Below are positions 15,022 through 22,665 of a DNA stretch of 64,000 nt, piece by piece. This DNA comes from JACKFB01 sp041389525 (GTDB taxonomy: Bacteria > Myxococcota_A > UBA9042 > PHBI01 > JACKFB01). The notes below the pieces were generated by a model. It had not been told where the DNA came from. It did not search any database and saw nothing but the letters and a program-made list of their open reading frames with translations. The position numbers and the translations under genes were made by a program. Position 1 is the stretch's first letter, and every line of letters starts with the position of its first letter. Where the stretch lies: NCBI GenBank assembly GCA_041389525.1, contig JAWKRR010000039.1, positions 9,621 through 73,620 on the forward strand, in the 5' to 3' direction.

Positions 15022-16497
15022 TCAGTGGCCGGGCTCCTTCGGGTACTTCACTCGGAAGGCCTCGACGGCCTTCCCCACGACGGGTTCATCCTCGATGGCC
15101 TTGGCCACCGGGACCATCTCGTACGCGAAGTAGTTGGCCGCGAAGTCGAGCGCCGGACCGTCCTCGAGCCGCGCCTCCAGGTCGGCCTTCTGCGTGCGCA
15201 GTCGGACGATCTGGTTGCGGTAGAACTCCGAGGTGACGCCGGCCGACCGGCGCGCGGGCCGCGAAGGATCTGGCGCCTCGGCTTTCTGCTCGGCGGCCTC
15301 CTTCTCCGACTTCTCCCGCGCCTCGGCGATGGCCTGATAGCTCGAGATCTGACCCTCGAGCTGCTCGACCTGCTTCTCGAGGCCCGCGCGCTGGAAACGG
15401 TCTGCGAAAGGCGCTGTGGGCGGCTTTCCGCGCCACAGGTGCAGCGTCAGCAGCGAGAGGTACTTGCCCTTGGAGAAGGCCGTCGCGACGAAGGAGTCGC
15501 CCATCCGGCGCGGGTGCTCCTGCATCCCGGCGTCGTTGCCGCCGAGAACGAAGTCGATGCCCGGAACGGCCTTCGCGAGCGTGTCGATGTCGCGATCGGG
15601 CAGATGCGCCAGGGCGATGACGATCTGTGCACCCGCCGCCTTGAGGGCCGCCACTTCGGTCTTGGCGACCGCTTCGGGGTTCATGATGCGCCAGGGGCGC
15701 CCGCGCTCGAACACCGGCGTCGCGGGCACCGCCTCAAGCGTGATGCCGAAGACGCCGACCTTCACGCCGCCCGACTCGACGATGATGTGGTCCTCGAAGA
15801 CCGGCTTCCCCGTCTCGGCGTCGACCAGGTTGGCCACGAGAAACGGGAACGGGGACTTCTTGCGCAGCTTCTCCAGCAGGGTCCGGCCCAGAAGTAGATC
15901 CCGATCACCCAGGGTCGCCGCGGCGCAGCCGATACGTCGGTGCTGCGCCAGCACGAACTCGGCGGTGTCCTGCACTTCCTTGAGCTGAGGGCCGGCGGCC
16001 GGGGGCGCGTGGGGCTCCCAGAAGAGGTCGCCCGCATCGAAGATCAGGAGGTTGTCCCAGTCTTTGGCGTTGGTGCGCTCGGCGATGATTGTGGCTTTCT
16101 TGGCAAGACCGCCAAGAGGATTGGCCCGTCAGCCACAGGGCTCAAGCTCGCCGGCCATATTGGCGGTGTGCAAGATGGCCAACTTGTGGCCGTCGAACTG
16201 GCCGGCGGGCTCGGCCTCGGCGGCCTCAGGCCGCTCGGCGACGTTGGGCTCCACCGCGACGGGCGGCGGGGTGATCACCTTGTCCGCAGGCGCCTCGACC
16301 TTCGCGACGGGTGGCGCGTCGGGGGCAGAGGCAGCCGGCGCCGCGTCCGCGGTGGCGCCGGGTGAGCCGCCCTGCCCTGCAGCGCCCTCGGTGGACGGCG
16401 CGGCGGGCGGCGCCTGAGGCGGCGCGGCGTCGCGACAGCCGCCGGCAAGCGCGGCAGCGACGATCACGCCAAGGAGATGTCGGGTCGGAAAGCGCAT
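15022..16497 (-). CDS. UshA-like metallophosphatase lipoprotein with in-frame UGA (candidate selenoprotein)
   Basis: From ATG 16497 (SD GAGG) one frame runs 492 codons to 15022, interrupted only by TGA at codon 123 (16131-16129). The product is a lipoprotein (lipobox ALAGGC, Cys21) with a Pro/Ala/Glu-rich linker, then LAILHTANMAGELEPCG-U-RANPLGGLAKKAT. It continues with IFDAGDLFW (Asp154, Asp157), TLGDRDLLLG and VLGGND, the degenerate counterparts of 5'-nucleotidase metal motifs, and a coiled-coil tail near residues 320-420. From memory, relatives read PCGC..PLGGL.RRA, so UGA replaces a conserved Cys, giving Cys-Gly-Sec. A SECIS-like hairpin follows directly. Alternatives are a nonsense mutation or a TGC-to-TGA sequencing error; elsewhere this assembly's errors are indels, not substitutions. 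Phosphatase activity is doubtful given the altered ligands. Confidence 0.8.
16099..16131 (-). promoter_or_regulatory. Candidate bacterial SECIS element after the in-frame UGA
   Basis: Read on the minus strand, UGA (16131-16129) is followed after 12 bases by CUUGGC-GGUCUU-GCCAAG, a perfect 6-bp stem (7 with the flanking U-A) and a 6-base loop starting GG. The loop GGUCU occupies bases +19 to +23 after the UGA. As I recall it, the E. coli fdhF SECIS has GGUCU at the same position. It meets the usual bSECIS rules: loop G, loop 16-37 bases from UGA. Part of the match is forced by coding for Gly-Gly-Leu. Confidence 0.6.
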
Positions 16498-16568
16498 CGT
16501 GCCTCATAGGTGCGTTCAGCCGGCCGCAGTATAGAGACCGGGCCAGCCCTCGTCGACGCCAGAAACAC

Positions 16569-16600
16569 AAAGGCCCCGAGACCAGAGGTCCGGGGCCTTT
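16569..16600 (-). terminator. Terminator of the 16650-18014 lipoprotein gene
   Basis: AAAGGCCCCG pairs with CGGGGCCTTT, with GACC/GGTC able to extend the stem inward. It sits between the lipoprotein stop (16650) and the metallophosphatase start (16497), with a T-run on the minus strand. Confidence 0.75.
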
Positions 16601-16649
16601 GCGAGGAGTCCCGACCTGACCCGCCGAGGCGAGTCAGGTCAAACCTACC

Positions 16650-18014
16650 TTACTTGGCCACCTCGGCGGCGATGAGCCCCGAGATGGTGGCGCTGACACC
16701 CGTGAGGGTGATGCCGACCGAGATCGAGTCCTTCTGACCGTCCGCATCCGAGTCCTGGTCGAAGGGCAGAATCCCGAGCGCCGGGCAGACCAGCGACTTG
16801 TTGTCGCCGAGCGCGGTGCAGATGGTGCCGTCCGCGTCGGTGCAAGTCGGGGTCGCCGCGTTGAAGGCCGGCGTGCAGCCGAGCTTCAGCTTCTTCGGGT
16901 CGGTGCTGACAACCTGGATGATGTCCGCGCCCGAGGTGCCGAGGCACGCGCAGTCAGCGGTCAGCGTGTTGAGCGCCACCGCGAACTGAGCAACCGGCAC
17001 CACGCCGCCGAGCTGACCATTGGCCATCGTGAGACCCTTTCCGTTGGCGCCGACGGACACGTCCGACTTCACCCGGGTGTTCTCGATGGTCAGGTCGAGC
17101 GAAGCGGTCGAACCCTCAACCAGCGATCCGAGCGGGATGCTCAGCTGGAAGAGCGCCGGACCCGCCGTCAGCTTTCCGGCCGCGATCTGCGCGTCCAGGC
17201 TGATGAGGGGGGTCTTGGTGCCCTCGACGAAGCTGGCGGGGTCGGCCAAGAAGGTGCCGTTTCCGGCCTTGTTGGTCGCCAGGTCCGTCTCCGCCTCGGC
17301 GAAGAAGCCGTTGAGCGCAAGCCCGGACGCCTGGTTGGCGGCGTCGGTCAGACCGGCGTTCTCGAGCAGCAGCGTGATGGTCCCGTCGTCGATCGACTCC
17401 TGGAGGAGCGTGTCGACATCGGCGTCGAGGAACTGCGCGAGCAGACCCAAGAGCGCCTGGAGGCCATTGTCCATCTTGCCGTCTTCGTCGAAGTCGAAGC
17501 AGCAGCCCTCGGGCGCGATGCCGAGCGAGGTCACGTAGGACGCGGCTGCGTCAAACGTGTACTCGTCAGGGTTGCCCGTGCCGACGCACTTGCCCTGGAC
17601 GCACTTCTCTTCCGCGGCGCAAGCCGTGGTGACGTCCTCGGCGTAGGCGCAGGCCGCAGCCGCGCCGTTCGCGGTGCAGGTGCCCTCGGCCTTGTAGGTG
17701 ACCGTGGAGTCGCCAGCGGCGTTGCAGGCAGTCGCCGGCGGGTTCTTGCAGGGGTTCGGATCGCAGGGATCGACCGGAGTCGTCTCGGTGTCAGCCGTGG
17801 CGTCCGCGTCCGGCGTGGTCGCGTCGGCGTCGGGGCCCGTGGCGTCGGCGTCGGGGCCGGTGGTGTCACCGGGGACGTCACCGGTGGTGTCGCCCGTGGT
17901 GTCGGGGTTGGTGGTGGTGTCAGCCTTGTTGTTGTCGCCGCCGCTGTCGCACGCCACAGCGCCGATAGCGAAGACTGCGGCGGTTAGGACCGCCATTCCA
18001 AATCGCATTCTCAT
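16650..18014 (-). CDS. Lipoprotein with Asp/Thr-rich linker and Cys-rich module
   Basis: A 454-residue predicted lipoprotein. ATG 18014 has SD GGAGGGAG; a second ATG six bases in is possible. Lipobox AIGAVAC (Cys22) precedes an Asp-Thr-Gly-Ala linker with PDADAT repeats (to about residue 80). A Cys-rich module follows, PCDPNPCKNPPATACN onward (about 82-145), then an about 300-residue domain of unknown fold with FDFDEDGKMDNG and DQDSDADGQKDS, which look like calcium-binding thrombospondin type-3-like Asp motifs. The Cys module closely resembles the one opening the giant repeat protein at 53162. It is probably surface-displayed. The gene ends in its own terminator. Confidence 0.8.
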   Translation of the reverse strand: MRMRFGMAVLTAAVFAIGAVACDSGGDNNKADTTTNPDTTGDTTGDVPGDTTGPDADATGPDADATTPDADATADTETTPVDPCDPNPCKNPPATACNAAGDSTVTYKAEGTCTANGAAAACAYAEDVTTACAAEEKCVQGKCVGTGNPDEYTFDAAASYVTSLGIAPEGCCFDFDEDGKMDNGLQALLGLLAQFLDADVDTLLQESIDDGTITLLLENAGLTDAANQASGLALNGFFAEAETDLATNKAGNGTFLADPASFVEGTKTPLISLDAQIAAGKLTAGPALFQLSIPLGSLVEGSTASLDLTIENTRVKSDVSVGANGKGLTMANGQLGGVVPVAQFAVALNTLTADCACLGTSGADIIQVVSTDPKKLKLGCTPAFNAATPTCTDADGTICTALGDNKSLVCPALGILPFDQDSDADGQKDSISVGITLTGVSATISGLIAAEVAK

Positions 18015-18609
18015 TCTGGTCTCCCTCCAGCTAGGCCTATGGAATTCCCGCGTGGCAATCGTCAACGCGGACGGTAGATGTGCGACTTTTTCGCACCGGG
18101 GGGCCGTTGTCGGCGCGTTGTATGGCACGGCGACCAACTCAACACAAGGGAGTCGTTCCTTTACGGCGCGTATCTCTTCGCTGGAGTCACGCTTGTGCGC
18201 CCGCTCTGCGCAGGTTTGGGGGGCTCCGGTTGGGCGCCCGGCCGGAGTCGCCCAGTCGGTGTCGGCGCGGGCCGCAGAAACAGCGACGCCGGCGCACCCT
18301 AGTAAGGTGACGCCGGCGTGAAGCGCTCGTCGGGGAGCTGGTGAAAAGTGGGTCGCGCGCGTTGCTGGGGGGTCGGTCCCAGTGATGTATTTCCGCCTTG
18401 TGTTGTCTCGGGGGCGGACGCGACAGACGACCCGCGGCTGAACAGAGCAACAAGCGTGCCACGTGGCGCTTTGGGCGCCCGTCCCGCGGAACTGAGGGTT
18501 CGACGGCGCGCAGCACCTCCGAAGCCCGGGAGTTCGCCGTCGAGGCCTGGGGACGACGAACCCCGGCGGGGTCGGTGGGCCCCACTCGAGGCCCCGCGCG
18601 CGCCTATCG
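18015..18609. other. 595-base intergenic region, no gene recognised
   Basis: Between two minus-strand genes. No frame shows a recognisable protein, and I see no tRNA, RNase P, SRP or tmRNA signature. Near 18285-18320 the sequence GACGCCGGCG occurs twice around CACCCTAGTAAGG. A weak promoter for the downstream lipoprotein may lie near 18040-18065 (TTGACG on the minus strand). Confidence 0.4.
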
Positions 18610-20064
18610 CTACCAGTTCGAGTCTGGGCCGTCGCCGCGCCATCGCTGAAACGCCACGTGTGTGCGACCCGGCGCGACGTGGCGCACGATGAGATAGCGC
18701 CGCGCCCGCAGCAGGGTCTGCTGCTCGGCCGGGTCCGCCACCGGGGCCCAGGTGCCCAGGTTGTAGTAGCGGCCACCATTTCGTAGCGGGCGGCGCTCCG
18801 GGCGATGGCTGTGGCCGAAGCAGACGATGGGGACGCTGAGGTGTGACGAAATCTGCTCGGCGACCAGACCCCAGCGGCCACGCTCCTGCAGGGCGAGACT
18901 GCCGCGGCCCATGGCGCGCAGCACCAGCAGCGCGGGCGGGATCAGGCCCAGCATCATCACGCCCTGCACCCACGTCTCCGCGCTCAGGATGCCGGCGGTC
19001 ACGATGAAGATCGCGACCGCAGTGGTGATGAGGCGATCGAGCCACAGCTCGTGCAAAAGGTGACGAGGCCGGTCGGAGATCGGGACGGAGCCCAAGCGTC
19101 GCAGGAGCGCGATGAAGTCGACGCCTACGCGCTTGGAGCGGGCGTAGCCGGCGTACAGGGTGCTGTGGTCTGGCCGGGACGCGAGCACGCGGCGGCGTTG
19201 ACGGCGCAACAGGTGCACGACTCGCACGCAGCGAGCCACGTAGATCGAGAGGAAGCGGCGCCTGGGCCAATAGTGTTCGAAGGCGTGCCGGGCGTAGCCG
19301 GAGAGCGACTTGAGGAAGCTGTCATCGTCAAAGGGGTTGAAGGAGCCGAGGCTCGACAGCACGTGGCGGCCCATCAGCGAGCCCATGGAGGCCTCAAGCT
19401 CGCGGGGCGCGCGCCGGTGGGCCGGGACGAAGGGCGCCAGCACGTCGCGGTAGCTGCAGGTGGCGTCGTACTGCTGGCCGTGTTCGGCGTACAGGACGCC
19501 TGGGATGTAGACGAACCATGGCTCGAACTCGATGGCGGCGGCCACGGCGGGCGAGGTCCCGGGAGGCGCGGCCGCGGCGACGGTGGCGCGGAGCTCCTCG
19601 GCGACTTCGGCGAAGGCCAGCTCGCGGTCGTGATTGCCCATCAGGAAGATGACGCGGTTGCCCGCGGCCAGGAAGCGGGCCAGCCCGGCGACGAATGGCG
19701 CGTGGTCCGCGAGCAGGCGACGGATCTTCCAGACGCTGCCGGCGACCGTGGGCGGCAAGCCCTCCGATGGGAGCATCGGGTCATCGGGCCCGCCGTAGAC
19801 CGAGTCGAAGTCCCAGGTGTCGCCGCCGAAGATGACGTCGGTGCGGGCGAAGCTCTTCGGGCGCATGGCCTGGATCTGGTCCAGCAGCGCGAGCAGCTCA
19901 TCATCTTGGCGGGCGAGCGGGTCCTTGTAGGTCCACCAGCCGCGAATCGGCGACACCATCACCTGGGTGAGGTGCACGTCGCTCAGCAGCAGGTACTCGA
20001 CCCGCTCGGCGTCGGCCGCCGTGTGAGGGCGAGCCGTGGAGGCCTGCATACGCGCCTCGGTCAC
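18610..20064 (-). CDS. Calcineurin-like metallophosphoesterase with membrane segments
   Basis: A 484-residue protein with the full metallophosphoesterase set: LLSDVHL (about residue 27), FGGDTWDFD (about 79-87), LMGNHDRE (about 141-148), YAEHGQQYD (about 195-203) and FGHSHRPE near residue 434. A hydrophobic insert with two adjacent transmembrane helices (AVAIFIVTAGILSAETWV, MMLGLIPPALLVLRAM, about 358-397) lies before the last motif, so the enzyme is probably membrane-tethered. The substrate is unknown; LpxH-like UDP-diacylglucosamine hydrolases share the motifs but not the insert. GTG 20064 overlaps the stop of the upstream TlpA-like gene. Confidence 0.85.
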   Translation of the reverse strand: MTEARMQASTARPHTAADAERVEYLLLSDVHLTQVMVSPIRGWWTYKDPLARQDDELLALLDQIQAMRPKSFARTDVIFGGDTWDFDSVYGGPDDPMLPSEGLPPTVAGSVWKIRRLLADHAPFVAGLARFLAAGNRVIFLMGNHDRELAFAEVAEELRATVAAAAPPGTSPAVAAAIEFEPWFVYIPGVLYAEHGQQYDATCSYRDVLAPFVPAHRRAPRELEASMGSLMGRHVLSSLGSFNPFDDDSFLKSLSGYARHAFEHYWPRRRFLSIYVARCVRVVHLLRRQRRRVLASRPDHSTLYAGYARSKRVGVDFIALLRRLGSVPISDRPRHLLHELWLDRLITTAVAIFIVTAGILSAETWVQGVMMLGLIPPALLVLRAMGRGSLALQERGRWGLVAEQISSHLSVPIVCFGHSHRPERRPLRNGGRYYNLGTWAPVADPAEQQTLLRARRYLIVRHVAPGRTHVAFQRWRGDGPDSNW

Positions 20065-20753
20065 CGGGCCAGCAGGGGTTTGACCAGCTCGGCCAGGCCT
20101 TCCTCGCTGAGCTGCTCGGTGACGAACCCACGCTGGGTCCCTTCGGCGTCAAAGAGGATCGCGGCCGGGAGCATGCCGTCCCACTGGGGACTGGTGGCGC
20201 TGATGAAGGCCTCGGCCTGGCCCGTCGCGATGACCGCCATGGGGTAGGAGACGCGCACCCGGTCCAACACCCGCTGGATCTTGTCGCCAGCGGTCGTCCG
20301 GTCGTCCAGTGAGAGCCCGAGGATCTCCAGCCCATCCGCGCGGTGCGCGTCGTAGTAGCGGGCCAACATGGGCATCTCCTCGATGCAGGGCACACACCAC
20401 GTCGCCCACACCGTCACCACGGTGGCCCGAGCGCCCTTCTGCTTGATGTGGGCGATGAGGCCGTCGCGGTCGAAGGCGGGGAGCTCCGCGACTCGGGGCG
20501 CGGGCGGGCGTGCCGACTCCACGTCGGGCTTTGGCGCGGGCGCGGCGGCGGGCTCGTCCGCGGTGGGGGCGGCCGCCTGAGTCGGGGCCACCGCGGGCGC
20601 GGGCGCGGGCCCCTCGGCCGCGCTGGGTTGCGCCGGCTTGGGACCGCACGCCAACGCCGTGACCGCTGCGGCGCACGCCAACGCTCGCACCCAGGCGCGC
20701 CCCCGCGCTGACCCACGCGCCCCGTCCATCCCTCGCGCCCCCATCGATTCCAT
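20061..20753 (-). CDS. TlpA-like thiol-disulfide oxidoreductase lipoprotein
   Basis: A 230-residue envelope thioredoxin. ATG 20753 has SD GGGAGGA. After a basic N-terminus, the lipobox VTALAC anchors the protein, followed by an about 55-residue Pro/Ala linker. The thioredoxin-fold domain then shows VVTVWATWCVPCIEEMPML with the redox pair C-V-P-C, and the cis-Pro region MLPAAILFDAEG. TlpA/ResA proteins reduce disulfides in cytochrome c maturation or other exported proteins. The partner is not apparent here; the coupled downstream gene is a metallophosphoesterase. Confidence 0.88.
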   Translation of the reverse strand: MESMGARGMDGARGSARGRAWVRALACAAAVTALACGPKPAQPSAAEGPAPAPAVAPTQAAAPTADEPAAAPAPKPDVESARPPAPRVAELPAFDRDGLIAHIKQKGARATVVTVWATWCVPCIEEMPMLARYYDAHRADGLEILGLSLDDRTTAGDKIQRVLDRVRVSYPMAVIATGQAEAFISATSPQWDGMLPAAILFDAEGTQRGFVTEQLSEEGLAELVKPLLAR

Positions 20754-20927
20754 CAAAACGCATCCTCCCGCGACGCGAATGGGTTTAGCTGAGTCGTCCG
20801 GCCGTGTCGATCCCCTGCGTCCGACCGCCTGCCCAGCGCAAAGGAGCCTCGACAACTGCAGCGTGAGCGCGCGAGGCTCCGCGGGCGGCCCGGCCGCACC
20901 CTGCAAGCTGTCTCGGAGTCCCCCCCT

Positions 20928-21995
20928 ATGTCTGACGCGGTCGTGCGCGTGGGTCAGGCCACCGTCGCGGGCGTGGGCGATCGCTCGACCACGGCGACCG
21001 CGTACGGCGGCTTCGGATCCGTGCACCTGCTCGCGGTCACCGACGGGAACCGCACCCCTGGGGCGCCGGCGGCCGTAGCGCAGGCCGCCGCGAACGCCCT
21101 GCTGCGCGCTTTCCGCGACGACCTCGCCACGACCCACCCGCGCACCCGCCTCCGCCGCGCCGTCCTGGCCGCCCTCTCCGCGGCCCGCCGCGAACGGCGA
21201 GAGGCTGGCGTGACGGAGCCGGCGCAGGCGAGCCCCGTGGAGGTCTCCGCGCTCGTCGTGGCCCCCACGGAGCTCTGGCTCGCGCGGGTGGGCGAAGGGG
21301 CGCTGTGGGTGGTGCGCGGCGAGGTGGCGAGCCCGATCGAGAGCTGCACCCCCGACGGCGCCGTGCCCTCCGAGAACCCTGACGCCGCCGAGGGATCTGA
21401 GGGGTTGACCCTGTTGCACGCGAGGGTGCGGCTGGACACGGGCGACCGGCTGGTCCTGGCGTCTGGTGCGACGGCGCTGAACCTCCCTCGGGATGTGGGG
21501 GTGTGGGCCCGCGCCAGCTCGTCTCAGCTCGCGGCGCAGCGGCTGCTCGCTGCCGCCGGCGCGCCCCGCACCGACGCGGCGATGGCCGTGCAGGTGCTTG
21601 AGGTCTTCGAGGCCGCGCGCGCGCCTCGCGCCCCGGACGACTGGAGCGGCGGCGCGCGGTGGCGGGTGTGGATCCGCCGCCTCGTTCGGCGGAAGGCGGC
21701 CCAAGACGGCGCCCTGCCGGAGCTCAGCGACGAGGAGCTCGAGACCATCGAAGCGGAGACGATCCGCGCGCTGCTGGAGACGCCCGACCCCTCGGAGGCG
21801 GCCCTCGTGCTGAAGCGTCACCTCCGCGCGGTGGCCCGCAGCGACGGCGAGCCGGGGCTTGAACGCGCCGCGCGCTGCCTGGTCGCTCAGCGCAGCCCGC
21901 ACGCCGTGGCCGTGGTCGCGCACCTCCTGGCGAGCAACCCCCGGCGCCCTCTTCGCGAGTTCGCGGTGGCGCTGCTGCCGCGCCTCACCGGCTGA
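20928..21995 (+). CDS. Degenerate PP2C-like protein
   Basis: A 355-residue protein whose first about 200 residues follow the PP2C Ser/Thr phosphatase layout: VGQATVAGVGDRSTT at the start, LLAVTDG in place of the DGMGGH motif, LWLARVGEGALWVVR in place of HVGDSRxY, and DRLVLASGATALNL in place of DxLLLCSDGL. The metal-binding Asp-Gly-x-Gly-Gly and the SDG Asp are not conserved, so catalysis is doubtful. The C-terminal about 130 residues are Arg/Glu/Ala-rich and helical, possibly a HEAT-like adapter. A pseudophosphatase or a regulatory scaffold fits best. No SD is obvious before ATG 20928. Confidence 0.6.
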   Translation: MSDAVVRVGQATVAGVGDRSTTATAYGGFGSVHLLAVTDGNRTPGAPAAVAQAAANALLRAFRDDLATTHPRTRLRRAVLAALSAARRERREAGVTEPAQASPVEVSALVVAPTELWLARVGEGALWVVRGEVASPIESCTPDGAVPSENPDAAEGSEGLTLLHARVRLDTGDRLVLASGATALNLPRDVGVWARASSSQLAAQRLLAAAGAPRTDAAMAVQVLEVFEAARAPRAPDDWSGGARWRVWIRRLVRRKAAQDGALPELSDEELETIEAETIRALLETPDPSEAALVLKRHLRAVARSDGEPGLERAARCLVAQRSPHAVAVVAHLLASNPRRPLREFAVALLPRLTG

Positions 21996-22020
21996 GCCGC
22001 GCGCGCCCCCCGCGCCGCTC

Positions 22021-22527
22021 TCACGTCTCAGGCGGTGGCGAGGTCAGCGGCAGCCCGTGTCCGCGCGCCCAGCGACTCAGGACATCCTGATAGGGCAGCG
22101 CGCGGTGGCGCTCCAACACCCAGGCGGTCGCTGCGTCCAGCGGCATCCCGCGGTGAAGCGCGAGGTAGGCGATGATGGTCGACGGAGACCGGTTCAACCC
22201 GGCGTTGCAGTGCACGAAGGTGCGCCGCCCCGCCGTCAGATGACCGGCGACGGCGGCGACCGCATCATCGAGGCGCCGCCCGAGATCGGCCTGATCAAAA
22301 TCGGTGATCGGCACCCGGCTCGCCTGGACTCCAAGCCGCGTCCAGAGCTGCCAGACCATGTTCCACGACAGCCCCCGCGACGCGATGTCCGCGTCGCTCT
22401 GGAGGCTGACGACCGCGCGGACACCGTGCTGAGTCGCCAGCTCGGCGAAATGCTCGGGCGCGTGGGGGTGGCTGCCAACGCAGAGGGTCTCGTCGAGCGC
22501 GGTGAAGTGGTCGATCATGGCGCGCAT
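22021..22527 (-). CDS. Dual-specificity protein phosphatase-like enzyme
   Basis: A 168-residue cysteine phosphatase. The P-loop VHCNAGLNRSPS carries the catalytic Cys107 and Arg113 (HCx5R) followed by Ser, and PITDFDQ (Asp77 region) supplies a likely general acid. Size and layout match compact dual-specificity or atypical DSP enzymes that remove phosphate from Ser/Thr/Tyr or RNA 5' ends. An ATG nine bases further in (MIDHF) is an alternative start. It stands alone on the minus strand between a PP2C-like gene and a lipoprotein gene, convergent with the former. Confidence 0.85.
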   Translation of the reverse strand: MRAMIDHFTALDETLCVGSHPHAPEHFAELATQHGVRAVVSLQSDADIASRGLSWNMVWQLWTRLGVQASRVPITDFDQADLGRRLDDAVAAVAGHLTAGRRTFVHCNAGLNRSPSTIIAYLALHRGMPLDAATAWVLERHRALPYQDVLSRWARGHGLPLTSPPPET

Positions 22528-22665
22528 TCTCGTGATAGGAAGCAGTCACGGCAAGCCACACGGAATCGCGGTGCCATCAGCGCGCTTGTATCGACGGCGC
22601 GCGGGTCGGCCACGCGCATCCACCGTGGGCGGTTGCCTCACGCGAAGTCGAAGCAGGGACGCGAC

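Noticed and set aside
15022..16497. Treating the metallophosphatase as two separate genes (16129-16497 and 15022-15975)
   Set aside because: Both lie in the same frame, the intervening codons are open and family-like, and the second piece lacks any ribosome-binding site or proper domain start.
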